From assembly GCF_019237615.1 (NCBI RefSeq), contig NZ_JAFAGT010000107.1, forward strand, positions 1 through 61,632: 61,632 bases of DNA, in the 5' to 3' direction. This document shows, in pieces, positions 1 to 9,369 of this stretch. Every line of letters starts with the position of its first letter. Position 1 is the stretch's first letter. The translations under genes were made by a program, and so were the position numbers. The stretch is from Roseateles sp. (GTDB lineage Bacteria; Pseudomonadota; Gammaproteobacteria; Burkholderiales; Burkholderiaceae_C). The notes under the pieces were generated by a model. That model was given only the letters and a program-made list of their open reading frames with translations. It was not told the DNA's origin and made no database searches.

Positions 1-147
1 CCTCACCCAGCCCAGCCCAACCCAGCACCGCGCCCTGCAACTCGTCCAAGACATCAAGTTGTAGACAGCAGCCGCACCCCCGATTCCCGCCAAGTGCTTG
101 AATCAACAGGGAAACTCGGCCGGAGGCTCGAGGAACTTCAGGCTAAT
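1..147 (+). repeat. Left copy of 147-bp terminal inverted repeat
   Basis: The sequence is the exact reverse complement of the last 147 bases of the window. Identity ends at base 147; beyond it the left copy continues with AAGAGG and the right copy with CCCGCA. Read rightward, the repeat carries the end of an open frame (stop TAG at 62-64) and 83 bases of non-coding DNA. Because both copies lie exactly at the window ends, the simplest view is that a longer repeated sequence ended the assembled contig on both sides. Confidence 0.97.
2..64 (+). CDS. 3' end of an unidentified gene inside the terminal repeat
   Basis: Twenty sense codons in frame 2 end at TAG (62-64) with the tail HRALQLVQDIKL. 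The same tail is present on the minus strand at the right end, since it lies in the inverted repeat. The rest of the gene would be outside the window. In the left copy it stands upstream of an hsdR remnant in the same direction, so a neighbouring restriction-modification subunit is possible, but the tail itself is not diagnostic. The reading frame is open and codon use is plausible; nothing more can be said. Confidence 0.3.
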   Translation, partial: LTQPSPTQHRALQLVQDIKL

Positions 148-192
148 AAGAGGAAGTCGGCAATGACCAGGGAGCAGCTGAATAAAAACGTT

Positions 193-556
193 ATGACGGA
201 GGCCGATACCCGCCGGGAATTGGTCACCCCGAAGATCGTTCAGGCAGGGTGGTTCAGTTCGCCTTTCTCCATCGGGGGAACAACGCACGTTCACCAACGG
301 CCGCATCTTCGTGGCAGGTGGCAAAGTCAGGCGTGGAAAGCAACACCGGGCTGACTACATCCTCTTCTACCGCCGCAACCTCCCCCTGGCCGTGGTCGAG
401 GCCAAGGAGGCCAGCCTGCCCGCCGAAACGGGTGTGCAGCAGGTCCGCGAGTACGCCGAGGCCCTGGGGCTCAAGCTCGCCTGTGCCACCAACGGCCATC
501 GGATCATTGAGATCGACTACCTGGCCGGCACCGAGCGCGAGGTCACCCTAGTCTGC
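193..556 (+). pseudogene. hsdR: Type I restriction endonuclease subunit R (HsdR), N-terminal remnant
   Basis: The ATG at 193 opens MTEADTRRELVTPKIVQAGW, typical of the start of EcoEI-type HsdR. The frame then breaks at a run of five G (274-278). Removing one G rejoins it to the next frame, which continues FTNGRIFVAGGK, then ADYILFYRRNLPLAVVEAKE with the nuclease D...EAK residues, and ATNGHRIIEIDYLAGTE. Similarity stops near 556, after about 120 residues of a protein that is normally 800 or more. The helicase motor is missing, so this cannot be a working R subunit. No hsdM or hsdS is seen inside the window. Confidence 0.85.
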
Positions 557-930
557 AAACGACTTGTTCGTGGTGGCCGCCGTGCTCTTGTGCTGGTAGC
601 GCCGGCTGACAGGTTCAGTTTGAGCCGGTCGCCCAACTGGAAAGCAGTTGGCACCCCAACACGGTTGCACTGTCTTGAGTGGCTTCCATTTGTCCAGAAT
701 GCTGGTCAAAAGTTGATGTTTTGACCATAAAGCTGAACAAACGATTGTGCCGACTGGCTGCCCGTCAAGGGCCCGTCGCAGCAGCCCGCGCCAATCACCC
801 CACCGCAAGCAGCGGCACCGGCACAGAGGCCGGCGCAATGGCCACACCCGCCTGTTCGAGTATCCAGGCCTCGATGCGCTCATGGCGCATGCGCAGCAGG
901 TCCAGGGGGCGTCCATGTACGGATTTAGGA
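557..930. other. Non-coding or decayed stretch between hsdR remnant and LysR gene
   Basis: No convincing gene. On the minus strand an open frame ends at 795 and contains MRHERIEAWILEQAGVAIAP, which might be the tail of a lost gene that once followed the LysR regulator; I do not recognise it. Bases from about 150 to 740 are clearly less GC-rich than the rest of the window, consistent with an acquired or degraded segment. Confidence 0.5.
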
Positions 931-1866
931 TCAGTCTTCAGGTGTGTCTTCGGGGCTTCCCCCCGCTCCGTCGGTCGGACCCAGCCGCGCCTTGTAGAAG
1001 CTGAAGAACGCCTCCACCGTCCTGTCCTCGCGTGCATTCCTCGCTGTGAGGAAACCGAACTCGGTCGTCAACTCGGGCACCAGCAGACGCGTGTTGCGGG
1101 TGCCCTCCGGGCGACGATTGCGGGCGAGCAACTCATCGACCAGCGCAATGCCGACGCCGGCCTCCGCCATCGCGCAGGCCACCGACGCGTTGTTGGTCTC
1201 GCTCCTGGACTTCGGAATGACCCGGTGACGGCGAAACACATCGAGCAGCCGTGAGCGCGTCGTGCTGCTGTGGCCGATCAGGATCAGGGGTTCATCGGCC
1301 AGGTCGCGAGGCGTCAGGGTCGGCTTGGCCAGCAGGGCGTGCCCAGGCGGAAGCACACAGGTGATGCGGGTCTGCAGCAGGCCGCGCACGCGAATGTCGG
1401 GATGCTCGCAGGGGAGCTTGCCGATGCCGCAATCCGCCGCCCGCGCGGCCACCATGTGCATGGCGGTCGGCCTCAGATGCGCCATCACCGAGATGCGCAG
1501 CTGCGGGTGAAGGCGCTGGAAGTCGGCCAACACCGGCACCAGCGCCCCTTCCGCGAACGTTGGCGGCGCGACGATCCGAAGGTGTCCCGCGCTGAGCTTT
1601 TGCAGATCTTCCGCGAGCGCACCAATGCGATCCATGCCCTGCAGGGCGATGTCCACTTCCTCGTAGAGCGCCTGGGCACGGCTGTTGGGCTGCAGCCGCC
1701 CGTTGACGCGGTCGAACAGCTTGAAGCCCAGCTCAGCCTCCAGTCCGCTCAGCAGCCGGCTCATGCCCGGCTGACTGATCCCCAGCGACCGCGCGGCCTC
1801 CGTCATGGAGCCCAAGGCCATGATCTCGCGGAAGCACTTGAGGCTGCGCAGACTTTCGATCTTCAT
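931..1866 (-). CDS. LysR family transcriptional regulator
   Basis: A 311-residue LysR-type regulator. The N-terminal winged helix-turn-helix (about residues 5-64) includes AARSLGISQPGMSRLLSGLE; the rest is a periplasmic-binding-like effector domain (about 90-300). It is the last gene of the seven-gene operon: its ATG overlaps the stop of the hydrolase gene by four bases (ATGA), which implies translational coupling. LysR regulators are more often divergent from their targets; here it is co-transcribed, so it may autoregulate the operon in response to the imported compound. The ligand is unknown. Confidence 0.9.
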   Translation of the reverse strand: MKIESLRSLKCFREIMALGSMTEAARSLGISQPGMSRLLSGLEAELGFKLFDRVNGRLQPNSRAQALYEEVDIALQGMDRIGALAEDLQKLSAGHLRIVAPPTFAEGALVPVLADFQRLHPQLRISVMAHLRPTAMHMVAARAADCGIGKLPCEHPDIRVRGLLQTRITCVLPPGHALLAKPTLTPRDLADEPLILIGHSSTTRSRLLDVFRRHRVIPKSRSETNNASVACAMAEAGVGIALVDELLARNRRPEGTRNTRLLVPELTTEFGFLTARNAREDRTVEAFFSFYKARLGPTDGAGGSPEDTPED

Positions 1867-3791
1867 CCGGGCCAGGCTCGACGAGCCGCATCAACGTTGA
1901 GGACGCATATGCTCACACGAGAAGGCGTGTGAGCGCCGAGGTGCAGCGTATTGCGGGCCACGCGGCTCTCTCGCCAGTCACCTTCGGGAGCGCCCGTGTT
2001 CGGGTTCGGGTCGAAATGCGGGAAGTTGCTGCTGGAGATATCGATCCGCAGGCGGTGTCCGGCGCAGAAGCGGTTGGCACTGGGGAAGGGCTGAACGGTC
2101 GCCTCGAAGACCTTGCCGGGCTCCATCAGACTCGGCTGCTCCCAGCTGTCGCGATACCGCATGCGCAAAATGCCGTCGGTGATGTTGAGCGCAAAGCCGT
2201 CCGGGTAGTCGGGGGTCGGTGGATACCAGTCGATCAGCTTCGCCGTGAAGTCGGTATCCACGGCGTCGGAAGAGACGAACAGCGTGACCTTGACCTCCCC
2301 AACGAGATCCAGCGGCCCGGCCAGCGGCGCGCTGACAAAGCTCAGTACATCGGCACGTTCCGCCAGGTCGCGACCGCTGCCCTTGCAGCCGAAGAAGCGC
2401 GGGTCGTCCCGCTGGTCGAATCCGCCCCCCACCATGACCGGCTCGGCCGAGGTGATGGTGCCGCCCATCGTTGGCACCGGATGCCTCGGGTCGTAGTCAT
2501 AGCTGAGCGAAGCGGCGTCGGCGGTCGGGGCATCGGCGGCCAGACGTCCATCCGCGTGCAGGAACAGTTCCAGGTTCTGGCTGCCCGGCAGCGGCCATGC
2601 GTCGGCGAAGTGCCAGCGCCCGCCGTGGTCCATGCGCCCTGAGGGCAGCTTGCGGCCGCTGCCCCCGCCCATGATGAAGACCGCCACGCGCCGGCCCGAC
2701 AACGGGTCGGGCGGCACACTGCCGTCGGCGGCGGCCCGACCCAGGGCATGGTCGAACCATTCCCGACGCAGCGTCAGATAGTCCTTCGCGAGGTTGCCGT
2801 CCAGGGTGGACTGCGGCCCGAAGTCCACGTCCCCGGAGAAGGTCTGCGAGCGGCGCCCATGCACCCAAGGCCCCATGATCAGGGACGGTCGGCATTGCTT
2901 GAACCGGCTCAGGCCCAAGTAGTTGCTGATGGCCGTGCTCGCATACGGGTCGTACCAGCTGGACATGTGCACGGTCGGGACGTCCGCATAGCCGGGATAG
3001 TGGCCCGCCGCCCAGAGAGCCGGACGGCGCCAGTAATCGTCGAAGCTGCCATGGCGCCACTGCTCGAACAGGTAGGCCTCGTACTCCGGCGCCGCCGTGA
3101 CGGGCGAGTGGCCTGGCCACCAGGGCAGCCGCGTCAGCCACTCGCGGATGTCCACCGACGCGAGGGCCGCGGCCCGTGCGGGATCCTCCTGCGTGCTCGG
3201 GCTCAGGCGCGCATGCTTGAGGGCCCATGTGACCTGCTTCAGCTCGAACGCCCCCCCTTGCCGGATCCCTGCATGGAAGGCGCTCGCAAAGCCACCGGAA
3301 TCCATCCACTGCGCGGCCAGCCCGTCGGGGTTGAGTGCCCCCAGCGCCGACTGCGTGTGGGCACAGTAGGACAGCCCCCAGGTGGCGATCCGCCCGTCGC
3401 AGAACGGCTGATCGCGCAGCCACGCCAGCGTGTCGACGCCGTCCTCCGCCTCGTCCAGGTACTTGCGGAACACCCCCTCGGAGCCATAGCGCCCGCGGCA
3501 GTCCTGCAGCACCACCACATAGCCGTGGCTCGCGAAGTACCGGGCGATCTCGGGCTTGCTGAGGCCGCTCGGGTTGGCCACGCTGCGGTCGGCCGCGTTG
3601 CTGCCGCGCTTGTTGTAGGGCGATCGCTCCATGAGCACGGGCAGTGCCTGCGTCAGCAGCACGCCGTTCAGCGCGGGCCTGTAGATGTCGGTGGCAAGCC
3701 GGACGCCGTCGCGCATGGGAACCATGTGTTCGACGCAGTCGACGTCATAGGGACCGTGGTCGGGCGCTGCGGGCAAGGGGTGATCGGTCAT
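1863..3791 (-). CDS. CocE/NonD family hydrolase
   Basis: A 642-residue alpha/beta hydrolase of the X-Pro dipeptidyl-peptidase S15/CocE class, whose members cleave esters, amides or acyl groups (cocaine esterase, glutaryl-7-ACA acylase). The nucleophile is probably Ser141 in WGLSYCAHT, where relatives usually have Gly after SY. A plausible acid is in HMSSWYDPYAS and the histidine in MGPWVHG. The C-terminal part is the usual jelly-roll domain. There is no signal peptide, so it should act in the cytosol on what the adjoining ABC transporter imports. Its ATG overlaps the stop of the binding-protein gene. The substrate cannot be told from sequence. Confidence 0.88.
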   Translation of the reverse strand: MTDHPLPAAPDHGPYDVDCVEHMVPMRDGVRLATDIYRPALNGVLLTQALPVLMERSPYNKRGSNAADRSVANPSGLSKPEIARYFASHGYVVVLQDCRGRYGSEGVFRKYLDEAEDGVDTLAWLRDQPFCDGRIATWGLSYCAHTQSALGALNPDGLAAQWMDSGGFASAFHAGIRQGGAFELKQVTWALKHARLSPSTQEDPARAAALASVDIREWLTRLPWWPGHSPVTAAPEYEAYLFEQWRHGSFDDYWRRPALWAAGHYPGYADVPTVHMSSWYDPYASTAISNYLGLSRFKQCRPSLIMGPWVHGRRSQTFSGDVDFGPQSTLDGNLAKDYLTLRREWFDHALGRAAADGSVPPDPLSGRRVAVFIMGGGSGRKLPSGRMDHGGRWHFADAWPLPGSQNLELFLHADGRLAADAPTADAASLSYDYDPRHPVPTMGGTITSAEPVMVGGGFDQRDDPRFFGCKGSGRDLAERADVLSFVSAPLAGPLDLVGEVKVTLFVSSDAVDTDFTAKLIDWYPPTPDYPDGFALNITDGILRMRYRDSWEQPSLMEPGKVFEATVQPFPSANRFCAGHRLRIDISSSNFPHFDPNPNTGAPEGDWRESRVARNTLHLGAHTPSRVSICVLNVDAARRAWPG

Positions 3792-5413
3792 GGCCGGCTC
3801 CGCTCAGGGGTGGGGGCGCGACTCACGTTCTGCGCCAGCGTGCGCTCGTCGCGCCGTGCTGTGAAGGCCAGGCCCGGCCGGCCGGCCCAGCTCGCCTGCT
3901 GGTGATACAGGGGAATGATCGCCACGTCGGCGAACGCCGCGGCCGCGGCCTGACCGACCAGCGCGTCCAGGGCGGGGCCATGCTCGGCGGCGCTGGCCTG
4001 CTCCAACAGCCGGTCCACGAGGGCGTTGCGGTAGTGCCCGCGGTTGTTGGACCCGAAGCCGCGCCTGGGGTCCGGGCTGGCCAGCAGCGAGCGCATGACG
4101 TGCAGCGCCTCCCCGGTAGCGGCGCCGAAGCCGTAGAGGTAGAACCCGTATTCGCGCTTGCTCGCGCGCGGGAGGAACACGTTCTTGGGCACGGTATCGA
4201 GCTGCATCTGGATGCCGAGCTTGGCGAGCTGGATGGCCAGCCCCTGTGCGACCAGGGCGTCGTTGGGGTAGCGGTTGTTGGGGGCGTGCAAGGTCAGCCT
4301 GAACCCGCGCGGATAGCCGGCCTGTGCGAGCAGTGACCTGGCCTTCTGCAGGTTGAACTGCTCCCGCGGGATCTCGCCGTTGAAGCCGGGCGTTCCCTTG
4401 GGCACGACCTGATTGGCGGGGATGCCCATGCCGTCCAGCAGCTTGTCGACGAGCTGCTCCCGGTCGATTGCCAGTGACAAGGCCTGGCGTACCCGCAGGT
4501 CCTTCAGCGGATTGACCTTCAGGGGGCGGCCCTCGATGTCCGTGATCGACGGATTGACGTCGCGCTCCAGCTCCATGCCCAGGTACAGCAGCGTGACCGT
4601 GGGGGCCTGCCACAGCTCGAACCGGGCCTTGTGCTTCAGGGACTCGAGGTCGAACACCGGCACGGCGTCGATGAGATCGACGGTACCCGACTCCAGAGCT
4701 GCGAGGCGGGCCGCGTCGGCCGTCATGTAGCGAACCGTCACCCGCTCGAAGTCGGGCTTGTCGCCCCAGTACTGATCAAAGCGCAGCAGCTCCAGTCGGT
4801 CCGCCGGCACCCAGCGGACGAATCGGTAGGGCCCCGTGCCGATGGCGGCGCGCCCGGCGTTGAACTGCTGGGTCTCCAGCCTGGCGCCCAGCTTGCTGCT
4901 GACCATCATCACGGTGGAGATGTTGACCAGGGCCTGGGGGTCGGGCTTGCGGGTGGTCACACGTACCAGCAAAGGCCCCAGCACCTCGACCTTGCTGATG
5001 TTGGCCACCCGCGACCTGAACGGTGCGGGGCTGTTGGGCACGTTCGCCGCTCGGTCGAGGCTGAAGCGCACATCCTCGGCGTCGAACGGTTGGCCGTCGT
5101 GGAACTTGACGTTCGGGCGCAAGGCGAACTCCCACTGTGTGGGACTCACCCGCGTGGCAGACAGGGCCAGGGCCGGCTGCAGGCGCAGTTGCGCATCCCG
5201 GGTGAACAAGGGCTCGAACATCTGCATCGCCGTGGCCTGATTGGTCCCCACGGTCGAGAACTGCGGATCCATGGCGTTGGGCTCGGCCCGGGTCGCGATG
5301 ACGAGGGTGGTGCGGGAGTCTGCGGCCGTGGTGGCGCCATGGCAGACGCCCGTGGTCATCCCGATGAAGAGCGCGGACACGATAGCCCGCCATCCTCGCA
5401 TCGCTGGTCTCAT
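3788..5413 (-). CDS. ABC transporter substrate-binding protein, peptide family 5
   Basis: A 541-residue DppA/OppA-type binding protein. From the ATG at 5413 (MRPAMRGW) it has a signal peptide ending near CHG-A, then the family 5 fold, with EPNAMDPQFSTVGTN near the start and FHDGQPFDAEDVRFSLDRA in the ligand-lobe region. An upstream in-frame extension toward 5866 runs antiparallel through the ATPase gene and was discarded. It lies five bases downstream of the ATPase stop and overlaps the hydrolase start. The protein would deliver a peptide, or a compound resembling one, to the DppB/DppC-type permeases. Confidence 0.93.
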   Translation of the reverse strand: MRPAMRGWRAIVSALFIGMTTGVCHGATTAADSRTTLVIATRAEPNAMDPQFSTVGTNQATAMQMFEPLFTRDAQLRLQPALALSATRVSPTQWEFALRPNVKFHDGQPFDAEDVRFSLDRAANVPNSPAPFRSRVANISKVEVLGPLLVRVTTRKPDPQALVNISTVMMVSSKLGARLETQQFNAGRAAIGTGPYRFVRWVPADRLELLRFDQYWGDKPDFERVTVRYMTADAARLAALESGTVDLIDAVPVFDLESLKHKARFELWQAPTVTLLYLGMELERDVNPSITDIEGRPLKVNPLKDLRVRQALSLAIDREQLVDKLLDGMGIPANQVVPKGTPGFNGEIPREQFNLQKARSLLAQAGYPRGFRLTLHAPNNRYPNDALVAQGLAIQLAKLGIQMQLDTVPKNVFLPRASKREYGFYLYGFGAATGEALHVMRSLLASPDPRRGFGSNNRGHYRNALVDRLLEQASAAEHGPALDALVGQAAAAAFADVAIIPLYHQQASWAGRPGLAFTARRDERTLAQNVSRAPTPERSRP

Positions 5414-5418
5414 GCTTG

Positions 5419-6456
5419 TCACTGGATATCCGTCGTCTGATGCAGATGGCAGGCTGCGCCGTGGCCCGGCTGCAGCTCGCGCCATGCCGGCGTCTGCTGC
5501 CGGCAGACCGGCATCGCGTGCGGGCAGCGCGGGTGGAAATGGCAGCCGGGCGGCGGTGCAAGCGGCGACGGAATCTCGCCCATCACGGGCGTGTAGGCGC
5601 CTTGCCGCTTGCCCACCTGGGGCAGCGCCATCAGCAGTCCCTTGGTGTAGGGGTGCTGCGGACGCTCGAAGACCTCCTGCACGGGCCCCGACTCCACCAT
5701 GCGGCCCAGGTACATGATGACCACGCGGTCGCTGACATGGCGCACGACGGCCAGATCGTGGCTGATGAAGAGGCTGGCGAGACCCAGCTGCCGGCGCAGG
5801 TCCATGAACAGGTTCAGGACCTGGGACTGCACCGAGACGTCGAGCGCGGCCACCGGCTCGTCGCACAGCAGGAGCTCAGGTTGCATCGCCAGTGCGCGCG
5901 CGATGCCGATGCGCTGGCGCTGGCCGCCGGAGAACTCGTGCGGCCAGCGCTGTGCCGCGTCCGCCTGCAGGCCGACCTGGTCGAGCAGCGCAGCCACACG
6001 TGCCGCCTGCTCATCCCGGGCCCAGAGTCCATGCACGACGGGCGCCTCGCCGATGAGGTCCAGCACCCGCAAGCGTGGATTCAACGAGGCCATGGGGTTC
6101 TGGAACACCATCTGAACGCCGCCAGAGGCCGCGTGGGCCGCGGTGGCCCGCGCGCTCCGCCCCTGCCAGACGATGCTGCCTTCGGTGGGGCGGTCCAGGC
6201 CGCAGATGAGGCGCGCGAGCGTCGACTTCCCGCAGCCGCTCTCGCCGACCAGGCCGACGACCTCGCCGGGCTGGATCTGCAGGGAAACGCCGTCCACGGC
6301 GTGCACGACCTGTCCTTGCGCCCTCCTGCCGAGCAGCAGCCCGCGTGCGCGGGCCCACAGGCTGGGCGGCCGGCTGAAGCGGCGCACGACCTGACGCACG
6401 TCCAGCAGAGGCGGCGGCAGGAGCGATGTTGTGTTGACAGCGTTCACGGACGACAT
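5419..6456 (-). CDS. Peptide ABC transporter ATP-binding protein (DppF/OppF type)
   Basis: A 345-residue ATPase with Walker A GLVGESGCGKSTLA, signature FSGGQRQRIGIA, Walker B LLLCDEPVAALD and the C-terminal oligopeptide-transporter extension (CHFHPRCPHAMPVC). It is the second ATPase of the importer, paired with the ATPase half of the fusion protein upstream. The start at 6456 (MSSVNAV) lies eight bases past the fusion gene's stop; an alternative start at 6486 would overlap it. The SBP gene follows five bases later, so all parts are likely made from one transcript. Confidence 0.93.
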   Translation of the reverse strand: MSSVNAVNTTSLLPPPLLDVRQVVRRFSRPPSLWARARGLLLGRRAQGQVVHAVDGVSLQIQPGEVVGLVGESGCGKSTLARLICGLDRPTEGSIVWQGRSARATAAHAASGGVQMVFQNPMASLNPRLRVLDLIGEAPVVHGLWARDEQAARVAALLDQVGLQADAAQRWPHEFSGGQRQRIGIARALAMQPELLLCDEPVAALDVSVQSQVLNLFMDLRRQLGLASLFISHDLAVVRHVSDRVVIMYLGRMVESGPVQEVFERPQHPYTKGLLMALPQVGKRQGAYTPVMGEIPSPLAPPPGCHFHPRCPHAMPVCRQQTPAWRELQPGHGAACHLHQTTDIQ

Positions 6457-6464
6457 CCAGTCGG

Positions 6465-8384
6465 TCAAACCAGGGGGTGGTGGCACAGGGCCGACCGTGG
6501 CGCATCGGCGGTGCCAAGCCGGACCACGGGCACCGGCGTTGCGCAGCGCTCGTCGGCGCGTGAGCAGCGGTCGCGGAAGCCGCAGCCAGGATCCTTGCCC
6601 ACTTTGCTGGTCACCATGCCGGGGATCTGCCGGAGCCGCTGACCGGGCGTGTTGGCCGCGGGGAGGGAGTCGAGCAGCCCGCGCGTGTAAGGGTGTGCGG
6701 GTGCCGCCAGCACCTCGTGGGTCGGCCCTTGCTCCACGATCCGCCCCCGGTACATGACCGCCACGCTCTGCGTGAGGCCTTCCACGACGCCCAGGTCGTG
6801 CGTGACCCAGATCGCCGCCATGCCCTCCTCGCGGGCCAGGCCCTGGAACTCCGCCAGGATCTGGCTCTGGATGGTCACGTCGAGCGCCGTCGTCGGCTCG
6901 TCGGCGAGCACGACGCCGGGGCGGTTCAGCAGGGCGATGGCGATCGCGACCCGCTGCCGCATCCCGCCGGACAGCTGATGCGGGTACTGCGCCAGGCGCT
7001 CCTGCGGCGAGGGAATGCCCACGCGTGCCAACATCCGGGCGGCCAGCTCCTGCGCCTGGGCGTCGCTCACGCGGCGGTGCGCGTGCACCGCCTCCGTCAT
7101 CTGGCTGCCGATGCGCAGCACGGGATTGAGTGCAGTTGTCGGGTCCTGGAAGATGAGAGAGATGTCCTTGCCGCGCCTGGCTTGCAGCTCCGTCTCGCCC
7201 ATGGCCACCAGATCCACCCCTTGCAAGAGCACCTGGCCGGCGGTCACGCGCCCGGGCGCGTTGATCATTCCCATGATGGCGCGCGCCGTCATCGACTTGC
7301 CCGAGCCCGATTCGCCGACCAGCCCCAGGACCTCCCCGCGCCGCACGCTCAGGCTGACATCGTCCACGGCGTGCAGGGGGCCGGCCGGTGTGTCGAACAC
7401 CACGCTCAGGCCCTCGACGCGCAGCGGCCTGTCGTCGGCGTCACTGCCGCGGGAGGCCTGCCGTTCGCGGGGCGCGGGCGCAAGGTCCAGCGGCAGCATG
7501 ACGCCCTTGCGCAGCCGGGGATTGAAGTACTCGCGCAGCCGATCGCCCACCAGGTTCAGGCTGCCGACCAGCAGCAGCAGGGCCAGGCCTGGATACAGGC
7601 TGATCCAGTAGTCGCCATTGAGCAGGAACTGTGATCCGTTGGCGATCAGCAGGCCCAGGGACGGCTCGCTGATGGGCAAGCCGATGCCGAGGTAGCTCAG
7701 CGTCGATTCCAGCAGGATGGCGCTGGCCACCTGGATGGTGAGCACGACCAGCAGCGGCGGCAGGCAGTTCGGTAGCAGGTGCTTGAGGAGCTGGCGCCAC
7801 AGCGGCAGCCGCAGAACCCTCGCGGCGTCCATGTACTCCTGATGCACCTGGGGCAGGGCGGCGGCCCGCGCGGTGCGCGCAAACGGCGCCCACTGCACGA
7901 TGATCAGTGCCAGCACGATCTTGTCCAGGCCCTTGCCGAGCACGGCGAGCAGGATCAACGCCACCAGCAGCGTGGGGAAGGACAGCTGCAGGTCCACCAG
8001 GCGCATCAGCAGGGCATCCACCCGGCCGCCCCGATAGGCGCTGAAAAGACCCACCGAGACGCCCACGGCGAACGCGACGATGCCCGCGGTCAGGCCCACC
8101 ATCAGGCTCATGCGCAGCCCGTACAGGATCGCCGACAGCACATCGCGGCCCAGCACGTCGCTGCCCAGCAGGTAGGTGGCGCCGGAGGCCGCCCCGCCGA
8201 GCGGCGGCGTGCGGCTGTCCTCCAGCCTGAGGCTCGCCAGGTCATAGGGATTCTGCGGCGCCAGGTAGGGCGCGAAGCTTGCGCCCAGCAGGAGCAGCAT
8301 GAGCACGGCCAGGGCCACGACAGCCACGGGGCTGCGGGCGTACTCCCGCCAGAACTCGGCAAACGGCTTGGAGGATGCGCTCAT
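6465..8384 (-). CDS. Fused peptide ABC permease (DppC) and ATP-binding protein (DppD)
   Basis: A 639-residue fusion. Residues 1 to about 290 form a DppC-type permease with several membrane spans and the EAA-like loop [20 protein letters not shown]. After a short linker (about 290-318), residues 320-639 are a complete ATPase with Walker [15 protein letters not shown], signature [12 protein letters not shown], Walker [13 protein letters not shown] and the Cys-containing C-terminal extension. Such fusions are known in this transporter class but most systems use separate proteins. The reading frame is continuous and codon use is even, so it is not a sequencing artefact. Its ATG overlaps the DppB stop by four bases. 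Confidence 0.93.
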   Translation of the reverse strand: MSASSKPFAEFWREYARSPVAVVALAVLMLLLLGASFAPYLAPQNPYDLASLRLEDSRTPPLGGAASGATYLLGSDVLGRDVLSAILYGLRMSLMVGLTAGIVAFAVGVSVGLFSAYRGGRVDALLMRLVDLQLSFPTLLVALILLAVLGKGLDKIVLALIIVQWAPFARTARAAALPQVHQEYMDAARVLRLPLWRQLLKHLLPNCLPPLLVVLTIQVASAILLESTLSYLGIGLPISEPSLGLLIANGSQFLLNGDYWISLYPGLALLLLVGSLNLVGDRLREYFNPRLRKGVMLPLDLAPAPRERQASRGSDADDRPLRVEGLSVVFDTPAGPLHAVDDVSLSVRRGEVLGLVGESGSGKSMTARAIMGMINAPGRVTAGQVLLQGVDLVAMGETELQARRGKDISLIFQDPTTALNPVLRIGSQMTEAVHAHRRVSDAQAQELAARMLARVGIPSPQERLAQYPHQLSGGMRQRVAIAIALLNRPGVVLADEPTTALDVTIQSQILAEFQGLAREEGMAAIWVTHDLGVVEGLTQSVAVMYRGRIVEQGPTHEVLAAPAHPYTRGLLDSLPAANTPGQRLRQIPGMVTSKVGKDPGCGFRDRCSRADERCATPVPVVRLGTADAPRSALCHHPLV

Positions 8385-9328
8385 CGGGCCTGGTCCAGCC
8401 TCACGCGGGGATCGAGCGCGGAATAAAGAAGGTCAACCACGAGATTGATGGTGATGAAGATGACGACCACGACCATCAGATAGGCAACGATCACCGGGCG
8501 GTCCAGCACGGCGATGCTGTCGACGATGAGCTTGCCCATGCCCGGCCATGCGAACACGGTCTCGGTGACGACGGCGAAGGCGATGAGCCCGCCAAACTCC
8601 ATGCCCGTCACCGTGAGCACCGGCACCATCACGTTCTTGAGGGCATGCACGGCCAGGATGCGGGTGCTTGCGACGCCCTTGGACCTCGCATAGTCGATGT
8701 AGTCCATCGTCAGGGCCTCGCGCATCGCGTTGGCGGTCAGCCGGGTCACGAGCGAGATCTTGAACAGCGCCAGATTGAGTGCCGGCAGGATCAGGTGACT
8801 GAACCGGTCCCAGCTCCACAGCGGACCGTTGCCGCGCCCGCTGGACGGCAGCCAGCCCAGCAGCACCGAGAACACCAGCACCAGCATCAGTCCCTGCCAG
8901 AAGCTCGGGAACGAGACGCCCAGGATGGCGCCCGTCTGTATGGCCCTCCCCGGCAGGGACTTGGGCCGGGCCCCGGCCCACAGGCCCAGCGGCACGCCCA
9001 GCAGCAGCGCCAGCAGCAGAGCGGTGGTCGCGAGCTCCAGCGTCGCCGGCAGGCGCTCCAGGATGAGTTCCAGCGCGGGCTGGTTGTAGACGAAGGAGCG
9101 TCCCATCTCGCCCCGCAGCGCATTGCTGACGAAGTGGCCGTACTGGACCCAGACGGACTGGTCCAGCCCGAGCGTGCGGATGGCCTCCAGGCGTTCCAGC
9201 TGCGTGGCTTCCGGGTCGATGAGGATGTCGGCCGGGTTGCCGATGACGAAGACGCCGAAGAACACCAGCGCCGACATCACGGCCACGACCAGGACGCTTT
9301 GCAGCAAGCGCCGAAACAGAAATCCCAT
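8381..9328 (-). CDS. Peptide ABC transporter permease (DppB type)
   Basis: A 315-residue inner-membrane permease. The N-terminal span (LFRRLLQSVLVVAVMSALVF) and the C-terminal signature DYIDYARSKGVASTRILAVH, followed by GGLIAFAVVTETVFAWPGMG, are typical of DppB. A GTG-ATG doublet gives two possible starts (9331 and 9328). It lies 41 bases after the TonB receptor's stop and overlaps the fusion gene by four bases, so it belongs to the same operon. It forms the translocation channel with the DppC half of the fusion protein. Confidence 0.93.
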   Translation of the reverse strand: MGFLFRRLLQSVLVVAVMSALVFFGVFVIGNPADILIDPEATQLERLEAIRTLGLDQSVWVQYGHFVSNALRGEMGRSFVYNQPALELILERLPATLELATTALLLALLLGVPLGLWAGARPKSLPGRAIQTGAILGVSFPSFWQGLMLVLVFSVLLGWLPSSGRGNGPLWSWDRFSHLILPALNLALFKISLVTRLTANAMREALTMDYIDYARSKGVASTRILAVHALKNVMVPVLTVTGMEFGGLIAFAVVTETVFAWPGMGKLIVDSIAVLDRPVIVAYLMVVVVIFITINLVVDLLYSALDPRVRLDQAR

Positions 9329-9369
9329 CACGGTGAGATGCCCTCGTCCTTGAACATGTGCCTATCGGG

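Noticed and set aside
850-880. T-loop-like GTTCGAGTATCC suggesting a tRNA
   Set aside because: No matching acceptor, anticodon or D arms could be drawn around it.
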